The notes below the pieces were generated by a model. The model was not told the DNA's origin and searched no databases. It saw nothing but the letters and a program-made list of their open reading frames with translations. Of a DNA stretch of 26,203 nucleotides, positions 21,745 through 26,203 are shown piece by piece; position 1 is the first letter of the stretch, and every line of letters begins with the position of its first letter. Made by a program: the position numbers and the translations under genes. Origin of the DNA: CAYTES01 sp964436935 (GTDB lineage: Bacteria > Patescibacteriota > Gracilibacteria > UBA1369 > UBA12473); NCBI GenBank assembly GCA_964436935.1, contig CAYTES010000016.1, positions 1-26,203 of the forward strand. Direction: 5' to 3'.

Positions 21745-23271
21745 ATGTCTTTTAATCTCATTTTGGTTCTCATTTTAGGTCTTGGTGTTGGTTCTGCCGC
21801 CGGTTATTTTTTGCGCTTGAAGAAGCTTCGTGAGGAAGAGCAGCGTGTTCAAGAGAAAATGCAGCGTGAGTTGCAGGAATCTCAAGCTAAATCGAAAGAG
21901 CTCGTTTTGGAGGCTAAAACCGAATCTTTAAAACTTCAGGAAGAAGCAAAGCGTGAACAGATGGATAAGCGGCTGCAATTGGAGAAATTGGAAAAGCGAA
22001 TCGTAGAGAAAGAAGAGGTTTTGGATAAAAAACTCAATGAAGCGGAAAAGTCGCGAAGTGAATTGGAAAATAAGGTGACTTCCGTTCGCCAGTTGAAAGA
22101 AGAGGTTCAAAAATTGTATGAAGAACAAAAAGGTCAACTTGAAAAGGTGGCGAATCTTTCTCGCGAAGAGGCCCGTGATATCTTATTGAAGAAAGTGGAG
22201 GAAGAGGCTCAACACGATTTGATTGAGCAGATTAAGAAGGCGGAGAAAGAACTGAGGGAAGAGGCGAAAACTAAAGCCAAGGCCATTATTGTGGATGCGA
22301 TTCAGCGTTATGCCGCGGAAACAACCCTTGAATCGACTTCCACGATTGTGAATATTCCGAGTGACGAGATGAAGGGTCGCATCATCGGACGTGAAGGCCG
22401 AAACATCAATACGTTTGAGGAAATGACCGGTATCGATGTGATTGTGGATGATACGCCGGGATCCATTGTGATTTCAGGTTTTGATTTGGTGCGTCGTTAT
22501 ATTGCCAAGATTGCATTGGAGCGGTTGTTGGAAGATGGTCGTATTCATCCGGCTCGTATCGAGGAAGTAGTGAATAAGGCCAAGGAGGAGGTGGGTCAAC
22601 TCATTAAAGAGCTTGGAGAAAAAGCGGCTTACGAGGCGGGAGTGATTGGTTTGCCTACCGATTTGGTGAAGGTGTTGGGTCGATTGAAATTCAGGACCAC
22701 GCAGGGGCAGAACGTGTTGAAACATTCCATGGAAGTTTCATTCATTGCCGCTGCATTGGCTATTGAGTTGGGCGCGGATGTTGATGTTTGTCGAAAGGCC
22801 GGTCTTTTGCATGATGTGGGGAAAGCGGTGGATCATGATGTTCAAGCGCCTCATGCCATTATCGGTCGAGATATTTTGACTAAATTTGCTTTACCTCGAG
22901 AGGTGATTCATTGCGTGGAGGCTCACCAGAATGATGTTGATCCCGAAACGATTGAAGCGAAGTTGGTGCAAGTGGCTGATTTGATTTCTCAATCTCGCCC
23001 TGGCGCAGATAAAGGCAATTTGGAGAATTTCGTGAAGAGGCTTCGTGAAATTGAGAATGTGGCCAATTCGTTTTCGGGAGTTAAGAAATCCTATGCGATT
23101 CAGGCGGGGCGAGAAGTGCGAGTATTTGTCGATCCTGATCAAGTGGATGATTTGCAGGCCGCTAAGATGTCCCACCGTATTGCGGCTCAATTGGAAGACC
23201 AAATGCAGTATCCCGGAGAGATTAAGGTTGAGGTTTTGAGGGAGACTAGAGCGGAGGATGTCGCGAAATAG
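21745..23271 (+). CDS. rny: Ribonuclease Y
   Basis: Membrane-anchored endoribonuclease that starts mRNA decay, 508 aa, full length for the family. An N-terminal transmembrane helix (3-24, L-I-L-V-L-I-L-G-L-G-V-G-S-A-A-G-Y-F-L) is followed by a long coiled coil (28-190). A KH domain with G-R-I-I-G-R-E-G-R-N (211-220) comes next. The HD domain contains R-T-T-Q-G-Q-N-V-L-K-H-S (about 318-329) and the metal-binding L-L-H-D-V-G-K-A with H356-D357. The family C-terminal domain ends in V-F-V-D-P-D-Q-V and Y-P-G-E-I-K-V. With the DEAD-box helicase and NrnA-like enzyme in this window it makes a plausible RNA-decay set, although the genes are not in one operon. Confidence 0.97.
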   Translation: MSFNLILVLILGLGVGSAAGYFLRLKKLREEEQRVQEKMQRELQESQAKSKELVLEAKTESLKLQEEAKREQMDKRLQLEKLEKRIVEKEEVLDKKLNEAEKSRSELENKVTSVRQLKEEVQKLYEEQKGQLEKVANLSREEARDILLKKVEEEAQHDLIEQIKKAEKELREEAKTKAKAIIVDAIQRYAAETTLESTSTIVNIPSDEMKGRIIGREGRNINTFEEMTGIDVIVDDTPGSIVISGFDLVRRYIAKIALERLLEDGRIHPARIEEVVNKAKEEVGQLIKELGEKAAYEAGVIGLPTDLVKVLGRLKFRTTQGQNVLKHSMEVSFIAAALAIELGADVDVCRKAGLLHDVGKAVDHDVQAPHAIIGRDILTKFALPREVIHCVEAHQNDVDPETIEAKLVQVADLISQSRPGADKGNLENFVKRLREIENVANSFSGVKKSYAIQAGREVRVFVDPDQVDDLQAAKMSHRIAAQLEDQMQYPGEIKVEVLRETRAEDVAK

Positions 23272-23700
23272 GGAATTGTTATGAAAATGGCGATCCCTTT
23301 ACGGGGCCCCCTTCGTCAGCTTCGTTATTTTTTCCCTCGTCGTACGTTTTGTACGCCTCGGAAGAAAAACAACTTGCTTCCTTGCACTCCATCCATTTTG
23401 ATAACAATTTGGTTTTTTTCTTATCCAAAACGAGTCATCAATTCTCGACTGAATCCAATCTTGTTTATTTATGGATTATGCCGAGTGGATTGAGTAAGAC
23501 ATTTTTTGTGTTTGTACGTTTCGACCTAAAATGATTTGATTCCTTGCACTTCATCAATTCTCGTTTTAATCCACTTTTTTTACGTTTCGATAGAAAAATA
23601 TTTTCCTTCCTTGCAATCTATTAATTTAAAGAACAATCTGGCTTTTTTTAAAAAACTTTGATTTTTGTGGTATAATAGTTTGATTTTTAAAGATATATTT
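23272..23700 (+). repeat. gene-poor spacer with degenerate direct repeats
   Basis: This 429-bp spacer holds three copies of a loose unit built on TTCCTTGCA-C/A-T-C/T (CCTTGCA at 23380, 23542 and 23609). The last two are preceded by ACGTTTCGA (from 23516 and 23582), and the first by a related TACGTTTTGTACG. TCATCAATTCTCG occurs at 23435-23447 and again at 23551-23563. Units end in T-runs (TTTTTTT). A hairpin CGTAC/GTACG lies at 23341-23355. A 70-codon ORF (23281-23493) crosses the first copies and is probably not a gene. Confidence 0.55.
23668..23676 (+). promoter_or_regulatory. extended -10 promoter of the small helical protein gene
   Basis: TGG-TATAAT (23668-23676) is a perfect extended -10 with a poor -35 (TTAAAA, 23648-23653). 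The predicted start near 23683 gives an 18-nt leader and rules out an in-frame TTG start at 23665 that lies inside the promoter. Confidence 0.6.
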
Positions 23701-24057
23701 ATGGCTGAATCTTCTTGTGAAGTCTCTCGTCAGCAGTTAGAAAAAAGTTGTCCTTTCCCCGACAAGGAAAAGCTTGCACCCCATATGGAGAAAATTTTGG
23801 AGTATTTGAGAACGGCTAAGAGTGCGAAAGGGGAGTCCATGTTAGCGGTGTATGATCGGCTTTCTCGCTCTAAAGATTCTGTGGATCAAAAGGCATTTGA
23901 AGTTTTTTTGAAAAAGCTGGCTGGTAAAGGAGGGGTAGATCAGTTGCAAATGGAAGAATGGACGATTTTAAGGGAGTATGCGCGTCAATGTCTCAAGGCT
24001 CGTGAACCCATTCACAAAGCGTTGAAAGAATGCCAGGGCAAAATTTTGCAGAATTAG
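23701..24057 (+). CDS. Small helical protein of unknown function
   Basis: A 118-aa soluble, largely helical protein that I do not recognise. It has four cysteines (residues 5, 17 and two near the C-terminal helix, R-Q-C-L-K and K-E-C-Q-G) and many Lys and Glu residues. No signal peptide or membrane segment. The helical segments are about 19-38 (D-K-E-K-L-A-P-H-M-E-K-I-L-E-Y-L), 47-60 and 64-110. The start is set by the promoter and by the T-rich context before the ATG. It has its own promoter and precedes the groESL promoter, so any link to the chaperonin is positional only. Confidence 0.65.
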   Translation: MAESSCEVSRQQLEKSCPFPDKEKLAPHMEKILEYLRTAKSAKGESMLAVYDRLSRSKDSVDQKAFEVFLKKLAGKGGVDQLQMEEWTILREYARQCLKAREPIHKALKECQGKILQN

Positions 24058-24120
24058 TTTTTGGAATTGTATTAGATTTTAGCGAATATTTTTTAGTTGT
24101 TTCTTTTTTATCTAAACCCC

Positions 24121-24149
24121 TTGACCGGCTTAGCACTCTTAATTATATT
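24121..24149 (+). promoter_or_regulatory. groESL sigma70-type promoter
   Basis: TTGACC (24121-24126), a 17-nt spacer, TATATT (24144-24149), the same -10 as the helicase promoter. The predicted start is near 24156, inside the overlap of the two CIRCE operators. The leader is about 60 nt to the groES ATG. Confidence 0.85.
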
Positions 24150-24156
24150 GTGCTAG
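24130..24156 (+). promoter_or_regulatory. CIRCE operator 1 (HrcA binding)
   Basis: TTAGCACTC, 9 nt, TTGTGCTAG: 15 of 18 positions match the CIRCE consensus TTAGCACTC-N9-GAGTGCTAA. The left arm is perfect. It lies in the spacer and -10 of the promoter, where bound HrcA would block RNA polymerase. Confidence 0.72.
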
Positions 24157-24179
24157 CACTCTGTATTTTTGCGTGCTAA
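24153..24179 (+). promoter_or_regulatory. CIRCE operator 2 (HrcA binding)
   Basis: CTAGCACTC, 9 nt (TGTATTTTT), GCGTGCTAA: 16 of 18 consensus positions, overlapping operator 1 by the four bases CTAG. As part of the leader it can also form an RNA hairpin. Confidence 0.85.
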
Positions 24180-24215
24180 TAAAACTTCTTCATTTATTTT
24201 CTAACTTTTTGTTTT

Positions 24216-24518
24216 ATGTCTTCACCACTTCATTTGAAGCCTTTGAATGACGGGCTTATTGTCAAACGTCTCACCAAAGAAGAAAATGTGACTAAATCAG
24301 GTATTTATCTTCCTGAGTCCGCGAAAGAAAAACCTCAAGAAGGTGAGGTGCTTGCCGTGGGCCCCGGTAAATTTGATACGACTGGAAAACGCATGGAAAT
24401 GACGGTTAAAGTCGGTGATAAGGTGCTTTTCACCAAATACGGCCCTACCGAGATCAAGCATGAAGGGGAAGAATTGCTCTTTTTGAGCGAAAGCGATGTG
24501 TTGGCGATTGTTGGTTAA
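24216..24518 (+). CDS. groES: Co-chaperonin GroES
   Basis: 100-aa lid of the GroEL folding chamber. L-K-P-L-N-D-G-L-I-V-K-R (7-18) opens the fold. The mobile loop that contacts GroEL has T-K-S-G-I-Y-L-P-E-S-A-K-E-K-P-Q (26-41), followed by G-E-V-L-A-V-G-P-G (43-51), V-K-V-G-D-K-V-L-F-T-K-Y-G (69-81) and the C-terminal E-S-D-V-L-A-I-V. Length is normal for the family. It starts with ATG after GTTTT, no Shine-Dalgarno. First gene of the groES-groEL operon under double CIRCE control. Confidence 0.97.
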   Translation: MSSPLHLKPLNDGLIVKRLTKEENVTKSGIYLPESAKEKPQEGEVLAVGPGKFDTTGKRMEMTVKVGDKVLFTKYGPTEIKHEGEELLFLSESDVLAIVG

Positions 24519-24549
24519 TTCTTTTTATTCTTTAATTTTAAATTTTACC

Positions 24550-26190
24550 ATGGCTAAACAAATTCAATTTGGAGATGCGGCTCGTCAGCGCATGATGAAC
24601 GGGGTTAAGAAATTGGCGGATGCGGTTCGTATTACGATGGGGCCTAAGGGCCGTAATGTGGTTTTAGATAAGAAATATGGTGCTCCCCTCATTACCAATG
24701 ATGGAGTCACGATTGCCAAAGAAATTGAGCTCGATGATAAGTACGAGAACATGGGAGTGCAGCTTGTGAAAGAGGTTGCGACCAAAACTAACGATGTGGC
24801 AGGGGATGGAACCACCACCGCTACGGTTTTGGCCTATGCTTTGATTTCCGAAGGGCTTCGCAACTTGGCGGCCGGTGCTAATCCGATTGCGCTCAAGCGG
24901 GGGATTGATAAGGCCGTGAAAAAAGTGGTTGAAGAATTGGATAACGTGAAGAAAGATATTTCCACTCAGGAAGAAATCGCGCAAGTGGCCACGATTTCGG
25001 CTCAAGATCCCGAAGTGGGACGTTTGATTTCCGAAGTCATGGAAGCGGTTGGCAAAGATGGCGTCATCACCGTGGAAGAGTCTCAAACCTTTGGTTTGGA
25101 CAAAGAAGTGGTGGAAGGAATGCAGTTTGATAACGGGTATATTTCTCCTTACATGGTGACGGATAGTTCTCGTATGGAGGCGGTTTATGAGAATGCCAAG
25201 ATTTTGATTACGGATAAAAAATTGTCTTCCGTTCAGTCGATTTTGCCGTTGTTGGAAAAAATGGCTCAATCCGGACGCAAGGAATTGGTGATTCTCGCTG
25301 AAGATGTGGATGGGGAAGCTTTGGCCACGATGGTGTTGAATAAACTGCGAGGCACTTTCAGTATGTTGGCCATTAAGGCCCCTGCGTTTGGAGATCGTCG
25401 AAAAGAAATTTTAAAGGACATCGCGGCCTTGACCGGTGCCACGGTGATTTCCGAGGAGATCGGACTTACGCTTGAGAATGCGGAGCCTGAGCATTTGGGA
25501 GAAGCTCGTAAGGTTGTGGCTTCCAAGGATCATACCATTATTGTTGAGGGTAAGGGGTCTGAAAAAGAAATTGATGCTCGTATTGCTGAGATCAAAGTCA
25601 CTTTGGATCATACCAAGTCTGATTTTGATAAAGAGAAGTTGATGGAGCGTTTGGCTAAACTTTCCGGTGGTGTCGGTATCATTAAAGTCGGTGCTGCTAC
25701 CGAAGTGGAGCTCAAAGAAAAGAAGCACCGTATTGAGGATGCGCTTTCCGCGACTCGTGCGGCTGTCGAAGAAGGAATTGTGGCCGGAGGAGGGACCGCT
25801 TTATTGCAGGCGTCTAAGGTTTTGGCCCATGCGGGTAAAGGATCCGGGGATGATGAAATCACGGGGATGCACATTGTGTATCGTGCGCTTCAAGCTCCTG
25901 TTTTTCAGATTGCCGAAAACGCAGGCAAAGAAGGACCTGTTGTGGTGGATATGGTTCGTAATGCCAAAGAAGGGCATGGATATGATGCGGAAAAAGGTGA
26001 AATGGTGGATATGATCCAAATGGGTATTGTGGATCCCAAAAAAGTCACTCGATCCGCGTTGCAGAATGCCGCTTCCTTGGCCGGTATCTTTTTGACCACT
26101 GAAGCCGCCATTACCGATCTTCCTGAAGAGAAGAAAGAAATGATGGGGGGAGGTGGAGGCATGGGAATGCCCGGAATGGATATGATGTAA
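24550..26190 (+). CDS. groEL: Chaperonin GroEL
   Basis: 546-aa ATP-dependent chaperonin, complete. Start M-A-K-Q-I-Q-F at the ATG at 24550, 31 nt after groES; upstream in-frame codons overlap groES and are not used. Equatorial nucleotide site: T-M-G-P-K-G-R-N-V-V (29-38), the N-D-G-V-T-I (50-55) loop and G-D-G-T-T-T (85-90). The apical substrate-binding domain has G-M-Q-F-D-N-G-Y-I-S-P-Y near 195. The intermediate domain carries R-I-E-D-A-L-S-A-T-R-A-A-V-E-E-G-I-V-A-G-G-G about 393-414, including the hydrolysis-site Asp. The tail is the classic Gly/Met repeat, G-G-G-G-G-M-G-M-P-G-M-D-M-M. Only 13 nt follow the stop, so its terminator is outside the window. Confidence 0.98.
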   Translation: MAKQIQFGDAARQRMMNGVKKLADAVRITMGPKGRNVVLDKKYGAPLITNDGVTIAKEIELDDKYENMGVQLVKEVATKTNDVAGDGTTTATVLAYALISEGLRNLAAGANPIALKRGIDKAVKKVVEELDNVKKDISTQEEIAQVATISAQDPEVGRLISEVMEAVGKDGVITVEESQTFGLDKEVVEGMQFDNGYISPYMVTDSSRMEAVYENAKILITDKKLSSVQSILPLLEKMAQSGRKELVILAEDVDGEALATMVLNKLRGTFSMLAIKAPAFGDRRKEILKDIAALTGATVISEEIGLTLENAEPEHLGEARKVVASKDHTIIVEGKGSEKEIDARIAEIKVTLDHTKSDFDKEKLMERLAKLSGGVGIIKVGAATEVELKEKKHRIEDALSATRAAVEEGIVAGGGTALLQASKVLAHAGKGSGDDEITGMHIVYRALQAPVFQIAENAGKEGPVVVDMVRNAKEGHGYDAEKGEMVDMIQMGIVDPKKVTRSALQNAASLAGIFLTTEAAITDLPEEKKEMMGGGGGMGMPGMDMM

Positions 26191-26203
26191 ACACGCGAAA
26201 GGG

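Noticed and set aside
23281..23493. 70-codon plus-strand ORF starting 10 nt after rny (M-K-M-A-I-P-L-R-G-P)
   Set aside because: It runs across the degenerate repeats, has an Arg/Pro/Phe-rich composition unlike real proteins here, and shows no promoter or recognisable domain.
24496..24549. Upstream in-frame extension of groEL
   Set aside because: It overlaps the groES end, and family members begin at M-A-K.
1..26203. UGA recoded as glycine (Gracilibacteria-type code)
   Set aside because: Genes ending at 2070, 6711 and 16065 stop at TGA in the expected place, and conserved glycines use GGN codons.

Overview
The window looks like a chromosomal stretch from an uncultivated bacterium of the Patescibacteria/CPR type, most likely near Candidatus Peregrinibacteria. 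This is an inference from the gene content, the many short unlinked transcription units, the secreted Gmad2, lamin-tail and beta-helix proteins, and the near absence of Shine-Dalgarno sequences. UGA acts as an ordinary stop here (three genes end in TGA, one of them in an ATGA overlap), so the UGA=Gly code of Gracilibacteria/Absconditabacteria is not in use. There are no rRNAs, tRNAs, CRISPR arrays or prophage genes.

Layout. 3-5201 (+): a truncated Gmad2-domain protein, a class V aminotransferase resembling the molybdenum-cofactor sulfurase N-domain, a DEAD-box RNA helicase, a secreted protein of unknown function and a DUF2127 membrane protein, mostly with their own sigma70-like promoters. 5200-5357: a short element bounded by 17-bp inverted repeats. 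5464-8084 (+): a translationally coupled pair, a putative nucleotidyltransferase-fold protein and a metallophosphoesterase with a large insertion. 8081-13794: a HI0933-type flavoprotein (-), a 56-residue secreted microprotein (+) with a strong terminator, a P-loop protein (-), a bifunctional-nuclease family protein with a probably leaderless mRNA (+), and a minus-strand nrnA-like/pepA operon. 13876-14058: a MITE-like element with perfect 22-bp terminal inverted repeats and TA flanks. 14170-16065 (+): a secreted beta-helix protein. 16158-20159 (-): a coiled-coil/TPR protein, cobO, then a separate trxB. 20306-20470 (+): a tiny transcription unit with a promoter, an 11-codon ORF and a terminator. 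20441-21409 (-): a membrane-anchored lamin-tail-domain protein. 21745-26190 (+): RNase Y, a degenerate-repeat spacer, a small helical protein, and groES-groEL behind a promoter carrying two overlapping CIRCE operators.

How the genes relate. Several act on RNA (DEAD-box helicase, RNase Y, NrnA-like DHH enzyme, and possibly the DUF151 nuclease and the nucleotidyltransferase/phosphoesterase pair). Others serve proteostasis and redox (GroES/EL, PepA, TrxB), and a third group is secreted or surface-anchored. The most unusual items are the coupled 5464-8084 pair, the tiny unit at 20306-20470, the two small elements with inverted repeats, the double CIRCE, and a recurrent C-rich tract directly before the start codons of pepA, cobO and trxB.
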